Positions 18,135-25,762 of a stretch of DNA of 64,000 bases are shown here, piece by piece. The position numbers and the translations under genes were made by a program. Position 1 is the first letter of the stretch, and every line of letters starts with the position of its first letter. This DNA is from Tetzosporium hominis. GTDB taxonomy: Bacteria; Bacillota; Bacilli; Bacillales_A; Planococcaceae. The DNA is taken from the NCBI RefSeq assembly GCF_002265435.1, contig NZ_NOKQ01000204.1:47231-111230 (forward strand). The letters are read 5' to 3'. Below the pieces are notes generated by a model. That model searched no databases and was not told the origin of the DNA. It worked only from the letters and a program-made list of their open reading frames with translations.

Positions 18135-18977
18135 ATGAAAATCGGCGTACTAGGCGCAGGCACAATGGGACATGGCATCGCGCAAGCCTTTGCGATGTCA
18201 GGATACGAAGTGAAATTATTTGATATCGAACAAACCAGCTTAGATAAAGCAAAGAAAAGTATTCACAAGAGTGTATCAAAAATCCACGAAAAACAAGGGA
18301 AAGAAATACAGGCGACGGAAGAAGTAGTACAACGCATCGACTACGTCACGGAAATAGAAAAATTGGCAGAGAGCGATTTGATTATCGAGGCGATTGTGGA
18401 GCAGATGGCAATCAAAAAAACGGTATTCAAACAGCTAGGAGACATCTGTAAAGAATCTACCATTCTCGCATCGAACACATCAGGACTCAGTGTGACAGAA
18501 TTGGGGGCAGCCAGTGAACGTCCGGAGCAAGTGGTCGGCATGCATTTTTTCAACCCTGTGCCTCTGATGAAGCTGGTCGAAGTGGTCAAAGCGGAAGAAA
18601 CGTCAGAAGAGACGCTTCAATCGGTGAAGGACGTGATTACATCTCTTGGGAAAGAGGCGATCACGGTTCTCGACTCACCACTATTTGTCGTCAACCGGAT
18701 TCTGGTACCCATGTTGAATGAAGCCATGATTGTCTACGGAGAAGGTCTGGCATCAAAAGAAGACATTGACCGAGGCATGATGCTCGGAACGAATCAACCG
18801 ATTGGACCATTAGCTTTAGCTGACTTGATTGGTCTAGATACACTTCAATTTGTGTGTGAAACCCTCTTTACGGAGACGGGAGATTCCAAATATCGAGTGC
18901 CACTCATATTGAAGAAGAAAGTGAGAGCAGGTCACTACGGAAGAAAGTCAGGACGAGGCTTTTATTCATATGAATAA
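18135..18977 (+). CDS. 3-hydroxyacyl-CoA (3-hydroxybutyryl-CoA) dehydrogenase
   Basis: A 280-residue NAD(P)-dependent enzyme oxidising 3-hydroxyacyl-CoA to the 3-keto form. It shows the Rossmann motif GAGTMGHGIAQAFA, the catalytic histidine region GMHFFNPVPLMKLVEVV, and the C-terminal domain with GYGR-like GHYGRKSGRGFYSY. The ATG at 18135 lies 11 bases after AAGGAG; an in-frame TTG at 18126 is too close to that site. It is the third beta-oxidation step in the island. A gap of 113 bases separates it from the thiolase. Confidence 0.92.
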   Translation: MKIGVLGAGTMGHGIAQAFAMSGYEVKLFDIEQTSLDKAKKSIHKSVSKIHEKQGKEIQATEEVVQRIDYVTEIEKLAESDLIIEAIVEQMAIKKTVFKQLGDICKESTILASNTSGLSVTELGAASERPEQVVGMHFFNPVPLMKLVEVVKAEETSEETLQSVKDVITSLGKEAITVLDSPLFVVNRILVPMLNEAMIVYGEGLASKEDIDRGMMLGTNQPIGPLALADLIGLDTLQFVCETLFTETGDSKYRVPLILKKKVRAGHYGRKSGRGFYSYE

Positions 18978-19090
18978 AGGGGCGGGCGAATCGAAAGGTT
19001 CGTCTGTTGTCGTGTTCTTTTCACTAGAAAATCGATATACTTAAAAAGTAATTGAATCGTATATAGGATGAGCAAAGGGGATGTTTCAAC

Positions 19091-20272
19091 ATGAAAGAAG
19101 TGTACATATTGGATGGCGCACGTACAGCCTTTACGGCGTTCGGGGGATCGTTTTCAACGATTCAAGCGGATGAGCTTGGAAAAGTCACAGCAGAAGAGGC
19201 GATGAAACGGTCAGGCGTCACGCCAGAACAAATTGATCACGTGGTTTACGGCAACGTCATTCACTCGCACACCAATGCAGCATATCTTGCACGTCACATT
19301 GGACTAAAAGCAGGCGTCCCGAAAGAAGTTCCAGCACTGACACTCAATCGCCTGTGTGGCTCGGGAACACAAGCTGTCGTTTCCTCGGCACAGATGATTC
19401 AACTTGGAGAAGCAGAAATTGTGCTGGCAGGGGGAGCAGAAAACATGTCGATGGCACCTTATGCGAATTTTAGCAGCCGCTTCCATCAAGCCAAACTCGG
19501 TCCGATGAAGTTTGAAGACATGCTGTTATCGACGTTGACCGATGATTATACAGGAAACGGCATGGGGATGACTGCAGAAAAACTCTCTGAGATGTACGAC
19601 ATTTCACGTGACGAACAAGACGCGTTTTCAGCACTGAGCCATGAGCGTGCTGCAGCTGCCCGTGAATCAGGTCGCTTCGGCAAAGAGATTGTGCCATTTG
19701 AAATGGCAACCCGTAAAGGGACGCTAGTGGTGGATAAAGACGAACACATCAAGCCAGAGACAACGGCCGAGACACTTGGAAAGCTGCGTCCTTCCTTCAA
19801 GAAAGATGGAACAGTTACAGCAGGAAATGCAAGTGGCATCAACGACGGAGCCGCGAGTCTGGTGATCGCAAGCAAAAATGCAGTGGATCGCCACGGATTA
19901 AAACCGATGGCGCGCATCGTATCTTGGGGGATTTCCGGAGTGGATCCTGAAATTATGGGAATTGGTCCTGTACCAGCTATCAAACAAGCACTCGACCGTG
20001 CAGGCATGTCACTTGAACAAATCGATTTGTTTGAAGTGAACGAAGCCTTTGCTGCACAGTATCTGGCTGTAGAAAAAGAGTTAGGTCTAGACCGAGAAAA
20101 AACGAATGTCAACGGTGGGGCCATCGCACTTGGACACCCTGTGGGAACAAGTGGGGCACGCATTGTGCTTAGCCTTGCGTATGAATTAAAAGAGCGCGGG
20201 CTGAGATACGGTGTGGCGAGTTTATGTATTGGTGGAGGCCAAGGAATTGCTTTGGTCATTGAAAGCGTCTGA
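19091..20272 (+). CDS. Acetyl-CoA C-acetyltransferase (thiolase)
   Basis: A 393-residue thiolase. The nucleophile cysteine is in NRLCGSGTQAV (about Cys90), the histidine in NGGAIALGHPVGTSGARI, and the second cysteine in ASLCIGGGQG. It cleaves 3-ketoacyl-CoA with CoA to give acetyl-CoA and completes the beta-oxidation set. The 113-base gap upstream contains AT-rich promoter-like sequence, so it may have its own promoter. The stop overlaps the ATG of the next small gene (TGATG). Confidence 0.94.
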   Translation: MKEVYILDGARTAFTAFGGSFSTIQADELGKVTAEEAMKRSGVTPEQIDHVVYGNVIHSHTNAAYLARHIGLKAGVPKEVPALTLNRLCGSGTQAVVSSAQMIQLGEAEIVLAGGAENMSMAPYANFSSRFHQAKLGPMKFEDMLLSTLTDDYTGNGMGMTAEKLSEMYDISRDEQDAFSALSHERAAAARESGRFGKEIVPFEMATRKGTLVVDKDEHIKPETTAETLGKLRPSFKKDGTVTAGNASGINDGAASLVIASKNAVDRHGLKPMARIVSWGISGVDPEIMGIGPVPAIKQALDRAGMSLEQIDLFEVNEAFAAQYLAVEKELGLDREKTNVNGGAIALGHPVGTSGARIVLSLAYELKERGLRYGVASLCIGGGQGIALVIESV

Positions 20273-20538
20273 TGGAACTTCTAATTGCAGGCATTGTCCT
20301 TCTATTAGCCATCGGTATCACGTTCGTCTGGGTAAGAAAGAAATCGGAGAAGATTCGCTGGGTGACCTGGGGCATCGTTTCTTTATTGATCATCACGCCA
20401 CTTGCTAGTTGGCTGATCAGTATGGGCTACGCAATTTATGAGGGAGACGGTTTTGCGGGAGTCGCCCTCATCATGATTCTTTTTCCGATCTGCGCTATCA
20501 TCAGTGCAGTCATCCTGATTCGAGGAATTTTTCTATAG
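20272..20538 (+). CDS. Small membrane protein, unrecognised
   Basis: An 88-residue protein with three hydrophobic segments (about residues 2-17, 27-46 and 61-86) separated by short charged loops (VRKKSEKIRW, YEGDG). It is coupled to the thiolase by a TGATG overlap and ends at a terminator. No function can be assigned. The lack of a separate ribosome site supports coupled translation. Confidence 0.6.
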   Translation: MELLIAGIVLLLAIGITFVWVRKKSEKIRWVTWGIVSLLIITPLASWLISMGYAIYEGDGFAGVALIMILFPICAIISAVILIRGIFL

Positions 20539-20546
20539 AATGTAGC

Positions 20547-20578
20547 GAGGGGCTTACGGAGACGTGAGCCTCTTTTTT
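20547..20578 (+). terminator. Intrinsic terminator
   Basis: The hairpin GAGGGGCTTACG / CGTGAGCCTC is followed by TTTTTT and closes the thiolase operon. Confidence 0.75.
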
Positions 20579-20623
20579 GACGTTGTTTTCCATGTCGTGC
20601 TATAATATCTTAAAATCAAGATA
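20577..20623 (+). promoter_or_regulatory. Promoter with MhqR-type operator
   Basis: A -35 TTGACG at 20577-20582 and a -10 TATAAT at 20601-20606 are 18 bases apart. The inverted repeat TATCTTaaaatcAAGATA (20606-20623) starts on the last base of the -10 and covers the start of transcription. It matches the MhqR box of Bacillus subtilis in form (tATCTc...gAGATa). The operon encoded next starts with a MarR regulator, so autoregulation is likely. Confidence 0.75.
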
Positions 20624-20638
20624 AAAGGAGGGTCTACT

Positions 20639-21079
20639 ATGGTGGAGACAAAATTAGTGGGACGAGCCATCGATGCTTTGGTTCGCACATCAGGTGCATT
20701 TCATCAAAAAATCAAAGAAGATGCCGCGATGCATGGTCTACATGTTACAGAATTCTCTGTTCTCGAATTATTGTATCACCAAGGTCGTCAACCCGTACAA
20801 AAAGTAGCCCGACACGTATTAATCACGAGTGGTAGTACCACGTATGTGCTAGATAAACTTGTTAAAAAGCAATTACTAAAACGCACGCTATGTGCAGAAG
20901 ATCGTCGCGTGACCTATGTGGAATTGACGGACGAAGGGCAACGATTAATGGAAAAGGCCTTTCCCGAACATCTCGAGAAAATGGCACAGTTTTTTGACGG
21001 AGTCGATGAAGTAACATTAAAAGAGTGGATTGAGTTAACACGTAAACTTGGAAAAGCTGCTCGTAAAGGAGAGAGATAA
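20639..21079 (+). CDS. mhqR: MarR-family repressor, MhqR-like
   Basis: A 146-residue MarR protein: LHVTEFSVLELLYHQGRQ, the winged helix with ITSGSTTYVLDKLVKK, and the wing AEDRRVTYVELTDEG. Taken with the operator just upstream and the hydrolase and nitroreductase genes that follow, it resembles MhqR, which controls detoxification of methylhydroquinone and other electrophiles. The gene symbol rests on context as well as sequence. The start ATG follows AAAGGAGGG. Confidence 0.75.
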   Translation: MVETKLVGRAIDALVRTSGAFHQKIKEDAAMHGLHVTEFSVLELLYHQGRQPVQKVARHVLITSGSTTYVLDKLVKKQLLKRTLCAEDRRVTYVELTDEGQRLMEKAFPEHLEKMAQFFDGVDEVTLKEWIELTRKLGKAARKGER

Positions 21080-21080
21080 T

Positions 21081-21698
21081 ATGAAGCATATTTATAAAAA
21101 AGGGACCGATCAACAAGCACCAACCCTTCTCCTGTTACACGGAACAGGGGGCAATGAACACGACCTGTTGTCTATCGCATCTATGATTGATGACACAGCG
21201 AACGTTCTAAGTGTGCGTGGCAACGTCTTGGAAAATGGCATGCCACGTTTCTTTAAACGACTAGCAATGGGTGTCCTAGACCAAGAAGACCTTGCTTTCC
21301 GTACAAAAGAGTTATATGACTACGTAAATGAAGCGGCGAAAGAATATGGTTTTGACTCTACGAACGTTGTGGCTGTTGGCTACTCCAACGGAGCGAATAT
21401 TGCGGCGAATCTAGTGATGACCGAGAAAGATTGCTTGGCAGGAGCCATCTTGTATCATCCAATGATTCCGAACCGAGAAGCCCAAATTCCAGACATCAGT
21501 GGTCTGCCTATTTTTATAGGTGCAGGAGAGAACGACCAGATGGTACCGTATGAAGAATCGCGAGATCTTCAACAGATGTTAGAAGCGTATGGCGCACATG
21601 TTTCTATGCATGTGGAGCCGTATGGCCACCAATTGACAGGCACGGAAGTGGATGCCTCGAAACAGTGGTACACACGCCATTTCAAGCAGAGTAATTGA
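21081..21698 (+). CDS. mhqD: Alpha/beta hydrolase (carboxylesterase), MhqD-like
   Basis: A 205-residue hydrolase starting at the ATG at 21081, one base after the regulator's stop, with AAAGGAGAG as ribosome site. It shows LLLLHGTGGNEHDL (oxyanion loop), the nucleophile elbow VAVGYSNGAN, an aspartate in GENDQMVP and the catalytic histidine in EPYGHQLTG. B. subtilis MhqD has the same size, motifs and regulation and is part of the quinone stress response. Its true substrate is unknown. Confidence 0.8.
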   Translation: MKHIYKKGTDQQAPTLLLLHGTGGNEHDLLSIASMIDDTANVLSVRGNVLENGMPRFFKRLAMGVLDQEDLAFRTKELYDYVNEAAKEYGFDSTNVVAVGYSNGANIAANLVMTEKDCLAGAILYHPMIPNREAQIPDISGLPIFIGAGENDQMVPYEESRDLQQMLEAYGAHVSMHVEPYGHQLTGTEVDASKQWYTRHFKQSN

Positions 21699-21764
21699 CT
21701 TCGAATGGGAGCTGAGTTTAGACTAGCTAACATGCTAAAGAGTATAAAAGTGAGGGTTTTATAA

Positions 21765-22400
21765 ATGACAACGACAACACAACCAACATATCAAGAGACG
21801 GTCAAGTCACGCCGTTCGATTCGTACGTATCAACCAGATGTGAAAATTTCACAACAAGAGATGCAAGAGCTTTTAGCAGAGGCGACGCTTGCCCCATCAT
21901 CATTAAACTTGCAGCCATGGCGTTTCCTCGTCATTGAAAGTGAAGAAGGCAAAGCGACATTGAAAGAACTAGCGAAGTTGAATCAGCGTCAAGTAGAAAC
22001 GTCTTCTGCGGTCATTGCTGTCTTTGTAGATATGGAAAACATTGAAACGACGCAGGAAATTTATGATCTAGCGGTAGAAGAAGGCGTCATGCCAGCAGAT
22101 GTGCGAGACCGCCAAGTACCTTCAATTCAGAGTATGTTACGTGCCATTCCACGTGAAGAAATGAGAGCCATGAACTTTATCGATGCGGGTCTCGTCTCTA
22201 TGCAAATCATGTTATCTGCCCAAGCACGTGGGTATGCGACAAACCCGATGGGTGGGTTTGAAAAAGCCAAGATTGCTGAAGCCTATGATTTAGATAAGAA
22301 CCGCTTCGAACCTGTGATGTTGATTTCTATCGGTAAAGCGGCTGATGAAGGGCATGCATCGGTTCGTTTACCGATTGACGATATAGCGAAATGGGTATAA
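21765..22400 (+). CDS. Nitroreductase-family protein, MhqN-like
   Basis: A 211-residue FMN protein with SRRSIRTYQPD at the N-terminus, LAPSSLNLQPWRFLVI in the FMN-binding part, and a late MGGFEKAKIAEAYDL segment. Such enzymes reduce quinones or nitro compounds with NAD(P)H. It lies 66 bases after the hydrolase, and an operon like mhqNOP/mhqED is suggested. It would remove electrophilic quinones by two-electron reduction. Confidence 0.85.
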   Translation: MTTTTQPTYQETVKSRRSIRTYQPDVKISQQEMQELLAEATLAPSSLNLQPWRFLVIESEEGKATLKELAKLNQRQVETSSAVIAVFVDMENIETTQEIYDLAVEEGVMPADVRDRQVPSIQSMLRAIPREEMRAMNFIDAGLVSMQIMLSAQARGYATNPMGGFEKAKIAEAYDLDKNRFEPVMLISIGKAADEGHASVRLPIDDIAKWV

Positions 22401-22404
22401 TAGA

Positions 22405-22441
22405 AAAGCTGAGCTGCACGTGTGTGCAACTCAGCTTTTTT
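22405..22441. terminator. Bidirectional intrinsic terminator
   Basis: A long stem AAGCTGAGcTGCAC / GTGCAaCTCAGCTT with a GTGT loop and flanking A and T runs sits between the nitroreductase and the convergent alcohol dehydrogenase gene. Confidence 0.85.
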
Positions 22442-23580
22442 TATGGTTTCAATACAAACTTAATGCTATCGTCTTGATGGTCATGGAACAGCTCGTACGC
22501 ATCAGCCGCTTGGTCTAAGCTCATACGATGTGTAATAATTTCCGTAGGATCAAACTCGCCGTCTTCAATTTTCTTATAGAGCATCGGCATTAAATGCACG
22601 ACAGGAGCCTGTCCCATTTTTAACTCGACGTTTCGTTCGAAAATGTTTCCGAGAGGGAAATTGTTATAACTAGATCCGTACACACCCGTCATTTGAATCG
22701 TTCCGAACTTGCGGACTGCTTCCAGACCAATATCCAGTGCACTTAATGTGCCTCCTTGGAGTTTCAGTTTCTGCTGGGCTTTATCAGCAAGGGACATCTT
22801 TCCGTCCATTCCGACACAGTCAATGACGATGTCCGCACCACCATTCGTGATTTCACGGATATGTTTCCCCATATGATCAAAATCATCAAAGTTATACGCT
22901 TCCACTTTATTCATCTGAATGGCTTTTTGAAGACGATATGGCACATGGTCAATGGCAATGACGCGCTTAGCTCCAAGCATCCATGCAAATTTTTGTGCCA
23001 TTAATCCAATCGGACCACATCCTAAAACTGTGACCGTGTCTCCTTTTTTCATCCCAGAATTTTTGACACTCCACCATGCAGTAGGCAAGACATCCGAAAG
23101 GAATAAAAGGGCTTCATCTTCAAGTTCACTGGACTCTGGGATTTTAAACGGAAGGTAATTGCCAAACGGTACGCGTAAATATTCCGCTTGTCCGCCTGCC
23201 CAGTCCCCGTAACGTTCAGTAAATCCAAAATACCCACCGGAATCAATTTCTGGATTATCATTGGTATTGTCACATTGACTCTCCATGTCGTGCTGACAAT
23301 AGAAGCAATCGCCGCATGCTACATTAAACGGAATAACGACCCGGTCGCCTTTTTTCACAGATGTCACATCCGGCCCGACTTCTTCTACGATTCCCATCGG
23401 TTCATGCCCAATGACATAGCCTTTTCGCGTCGGAAGAGCTCCGCGATAAATATGCAAATCGGATCCACATATCGCTGTGGTTGTGATTTTCACGACAATA
23501 TCATCTGATTTCTCAATCTTTGCATCTGCGACTTCTTTTACTTGCACGTCCTTTGAACCTTGAAACGTAACTGCTTTCAT
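22441..23580 (-). CDS. Zinc-dependent alcohol dehydrogenase, formaldehyde-dehydrogenase-like
   Basis: A 379-residue medium-chain dehydrogenase. The catalytic zinc ligands are in AICGSDLHIYRG and YVIGHEPMG; the structural zinc site has four cysteines in CGDCFYCQHDMESQC. The NAD-binding motif is VLGCGPIGLMAQKFA. The long insertion after the structural site (NPEIDSGGYFGF) resembles glutathione-independent formaldehyde dehydrogenases and B. subtilis YycR. It probably oxidises a small alcohol or an aldehyde hydrate; the substrate is open. It is a single gene. Confidence 0.9.
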   Translation of the reverse strand: MKAVTFQGSKDVQVKEVADAKIEKSDDIVVKITTTAICGSDLHIYRGALPTRKGYVIGHEPMGIVEEVGPDVTSVKKGDRVVIPFNVACGDCFYCQHDMESQCDNTNDNPEIDSGGYFGFTERYGDWAGGQAEYLRVPFGNYLPFKIPESSELEDEALLFLSDVLPTAWWSVKNSGMKKGDTVTVLGCGPIGLMAQKFAWMLGAKRVIAIDHVPYRLQKAIQMNKVEAYNFDDFDHMGKHIREITNGGADIVIDCVGMDGKMSLADKAQQKLKLQGGTLSALDIGLEAVRKFGTIQMTGVYGSSYNNFPLGNIFERNVELKMGQAPVVHLMPMLYKKIEDGEFDPTEIITHRMSLDQAADAYELFHDHQDDSIKFVLKP

Positions 23581-23659
23581 CCTAACATCCGTCCTTTCGG
23601 GTTGAATTAGTACACTATTCCCTATAGACGGTGAAATAATCTGCGACTAAAGTGGCAAA

Positions 23660-23791
23660 TTAATGAAAATGATTTATAGTCGTGATAGTTTGTTCAATTT
23701 GATCTCCAGTAATTCTGTTGTTTGTTACGAAACGAATAATGCCTGGTCCAAAACATCCCGCGAGGATAGTTGCTTCTTTTAGATATGGAAG
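23660..23791 (-). pseudogene. C-terminal relic of a threonine aldolase-like gene
   Basis: On the minus strand, 43 codons read LPYLKEATILAGCFGP, then GIIRFVTNNRITGDQIEQTI, then TTINHFH and a stop. This fits the end of low-specificity L-threonine aldolases, where a V/IRFVTH.DV....I motif precedes the last helix. The codon before it in frame is a stop, there is no start codon or ribosome site, and a terminator lies directly upstream. It is therefore a remnant of a deleted PLP enzyme gene. The family call is by eye from a short piece. Confidence 0.5.
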
Positions 23792-23797
23792 TTAAAT

Positions 23798-23826
23798 AAA
23801 CCACGGCGCAATTTGCGCCGTGGCTT
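23798..23826 (-). terminator. Intrinsic terminator of the sigma/anti-sigma operon
   Basis: CCACGGCGCA / TGCGCCGTGG is a perfect ten-base-pair stem, with a T-rich stretch on the minus-strand side, just after the stop of the anti-sigma-like gene. A short T run also follows on the plus strand. Confidence 0.75.
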
Positions 23827-23827
23827 T

Positions 23828-24943
23828 TTAAGGTTTCACGAAGTGGAGGGTAGGTCCATCTGAGATGAAATCCTCTTCGATGAAGAATGCAAAATCCCTG
23901 CCAAATAGATAAGGGATGACTAAACGTTCCTTGACCTCTGGGAATTGCGAGATAGGCACGAGTTCTTGACCTTTCACCTTATACAACTTTACGTCCGATA
24001 AATCACTTCCACGTTTATCTGGCATGTCTAAAGCTACATAGTCCCCAAATATAATCGAGTTCCAATAAGTGGGTGTATCGAGTTCTGTGTATTCGCCCGT
24101 ACTCATAGTCAAATAACCAAGCTGCATATGTTCATCTTCGCTTGCAAAATCTCCGTAAATACGGTCTCCGATAATTTGCAACCTTTGAACGGACGCGTAG
24201 GGAGAAGGGAATTCATGTAACAGTTCGCCCGTTACATCTGAGTACACAAAAAGAGTTGACGTGTCTTCCGTACGTTCAGAAAAAACAATCTTCCCATTTT
24301 CATGATCGAGCATTCCCAATGACCCATCTTTCCCTTGAGAATGTAAAGAAGTATCCTGCAGTGTCGCTAGATCGAGTAACCAAAAAGATGGTGGGTTTGT
24401 AGAAATACTTAAGTGAACCAGTTTGTCGCCTTCTATACTCATAATTAGCGCTGAATCATTGGTTATACTATTTTCCTCACCCGTTTCCCGATTAACAATA
24501 TGAAGAAAACTATTAGTGTCCGTATTTTCTTTCCAAACGATCCACTTCTCCGAAGCCACATAATCATAAATACGCTTTGGTGTATCGTATAACTTTTCAC
24601 TCACGCCTTGTTCGAACGAATAGCGATAAATCCCATCATTGGTTGTATAGATCAGTTCATCAGTTTGCTCGATATACGTAGACGGAATTAACGAATCATA
24701 CGGTATATCTGGTAATGCTACCGAACGCTCGATTTCGAAAGCTGGTTGTTGATCCTGCGTTAGAGTAGGTATGAAAAGAATAAGTGCCAACAATAAAACG
24801 GAAGCCGCCACAACTGGTGCTAAGAATCGCAAAGAATTAGGCTTTTTGTTTACATGTATACGTTGTCGAATCGCCGCTTTTTCTCGTTCACTTAACGTCA
24901 TGTCATCAGGTATCGTCTCACTCAGTAACTGTTTGATGTTCAT
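23828..24943 (-). CDS. Putative membrane anti-sigma factor with extracytoplasmic domain
   Basis: A 371-residue protein with a cytosolic N-terminus of about 40 residues (MNIKQLLSETIPDDMTL, with SEREKAAIRQRIH), one membrane span near LAPVVAASVLLLALILFI, and an outside domain of about 310 residues with repeated beta-strand units (YDYVASEKWIVWKEN, GDRIYGDFASED) suggestive of a beta-propeller. The gene overlaps the end of the ECF sigma gene, the usual arrangement for a cognate anti-sigma factor. No zinc-binding HxxxCxxC motif is seen. The ATG at 24943 has better spacing from GGAGG than the one at 24949. Confidence 0.65.
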   Translation of the reverse strand: MNIKQLLSETIPDDMTLSEREKAAIRQRIHVNKKPNSLRFLAPVVAASVLLLALILFIPTLTQDQQPAFEIERSVALPDIPYDSLIPSTYIEQTDELIYTTNDGIYRYSFEQGVSEKLYDTPKRIYDYVASEKWIVWKENTDTNSFLHIVNRETGEENSITNDSALIMSIEGDKLVHLSISTNPPSFWLLDLATLQDTSLHSQGKDGSLGMLDHENGKIVFSERTEDTSTLFVYSDVTGELLHEFPSPYASVQRLQIIGDRIYGDFASEDEHMQLGYLTMSTGEYTELDTPTYWNSIIFGDYVALDMPDKRGSDLSDVKLYKVKGQELVPISQFPEVKERLVIPYLFGRDFAFFIEEDFISDGPTLHFVKP

Positions 24944-25451
24944 AGCCATTCACCTCCAATTGTTCCCGCAGATGTTCACGTCCACGAGCTAACCGTGTTT
25001 TCACTGTATTGGCTGAGCACCCCAGTACGTCCGCAACTTCCGCTACCGATAACTCCGCATAATAATAGAGCCATAAGGTCTCTCGGTAATGGAGGGGGAT
25101 CGACTCGAGGACAGTTTGGAATTCCGATGTCCGCTCTTGTTGTATGTAGGTATCTTCTGTGCTTTCCCGTCGTTCCCAGAACTTCAGTTTGTCACGGAAG
25201 GATACTTTGGTTTGATGCCAGCTCTTTAAGTGATTCAAGCTTTCGTTGACTGCAATCCGGTAAATGTATGTCTTATAAGAAGCGTGTCCGTCGAACCTAT
25301 GAAGGCTCAGATAAAACTTCACAAACGTTTCCTGAGCGATGTCTTCCGCTCGCTGCCTGTCGCGCACGTAGGAATAGATGACGCGCTTGATCATGTCACC
25401 GTGCTCATTCATTGCTTCATTGAGAAGCTGGTTTTTTTGTTCTTCTGTCAC
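24918..25451 (-). CDS. ECF-family RNA polymerase sigma factor
   Basis: A 177-residue sigma factor. Region 2 reads MIKRVIYSYVRDRQRAEDIA, then QETFVKFYLSLHRFDG and KTYIYRIAVNESLNHL. Region 4 has IPLHYRETLWLYYYAELSVA and DVLGCSANTVKTRLARGREHL, which reads the -35 element. The start is the GTG at 25451, nine bases after AAAGGA; the longer frame from 25505 lacks a ribosome site. It is co-transcribed with the anti-sigma-like gene, overlapping it by 26 bases, and diverges from a riboswitch-controlled exchanger gene. Confidence 0.92.
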   Translation of the reverse strand: MTEEQKNQLLNEAMNEHGDMIKRVIYSYVRDRQRAEDIAQETFVKFYLSLHRFDGHASYKTYIYRIAVNESLNHLKSWHQTKVSFRDKLKFWERRESTEDTYIQQERTSEFQTVLESIPLHYRETLWLYYYAELSVAEVADVLGCSANTVKTRLARGREHLREQLEVNGYEHQTVTE

Positions 25452-25553
25452 ATCACCGCATCCTTTCCTAAACGTTAGACAAAGCAGCTTCTTATATGGT
25501 TTCATATTTATTAAATAAAAGAAAAGATTTACTTAGGATGCTGGTCTTCTCGC

Positions 25554-25582
25554 TGGACAAGAATACAAGTGCCCGCTATACT
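25554..25582 (+). promoter_or_regulatory. Sigma-A-type promoter of the riboswitch leader
   Basis: TGGACA (25554-25559) and TATACT (25577-25582) are separated by 17 bases. The predicted start of transcription falls right before the aptamer. Confidence 0.7.
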
Positions 25583-25588
25583 AAAACT

Positions 25589-25683
25589 ATAAATAGGGGA
25601 GTAGTGACAAGTGATGTGTTCGTCATTCCGGTACCGAGTACCCGGACCATCCCGCTCGCAATGAGCGCACAAGACCTTTTTAT
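25589..25683 (+). promoter_or_regulatory. yybP-ykoY (Mn2+-sensing) riboswitch aptamer
   Basis: The leader has the family's conserved ends: GGGGAGTAG near 25596-25604 and CAAGACCTTT near 25670-25679. P1 forms between ATAAATAGG (25589-25597) and CCTTTTTAT (25675-25683) with one mismatch. Inside are further stems: GTGAC/GTCAT, CCGG...CCGG and CGCTC/GAGCG. The 3' arm of P1 is also the 5' arm of the following terminator, so ligand-stabilised P1 should block termination. That makes it an ON switch for the exchanger gene, as known for Mn2+ efflux genes under this riboswitch. Confidence 0.85.
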
Positions 25684-25730
25684 GAAAACAAGCTGACTCA
25701 TCAGATGTTTTCATAAAAAGGTCTTTTTTT
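25671..25730 (+). terminator. Riboswitch expression-platform terminator
   Basis: A 19-bp stem between AAGACCTTTTTATGAAAAC and GTTTTCATAAAAAGGTCTT with a 17-base loop is followed by a T run. Its 5' arm overlaps the aptamer's P1 arm, so the two structures exclude each other. Confidence 0.85.
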
Positions 25731-25762
25731 GTCTCTACTCTTAGTGAAAAGGAGGAATTTAA

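Noticed and set aside
19546..20259. 237-codon minus-strand frame opposite the thiolase
   Set aside because: It is a shadow of a strongly conserved thiolase; the composition is improbable and it has no start signals.
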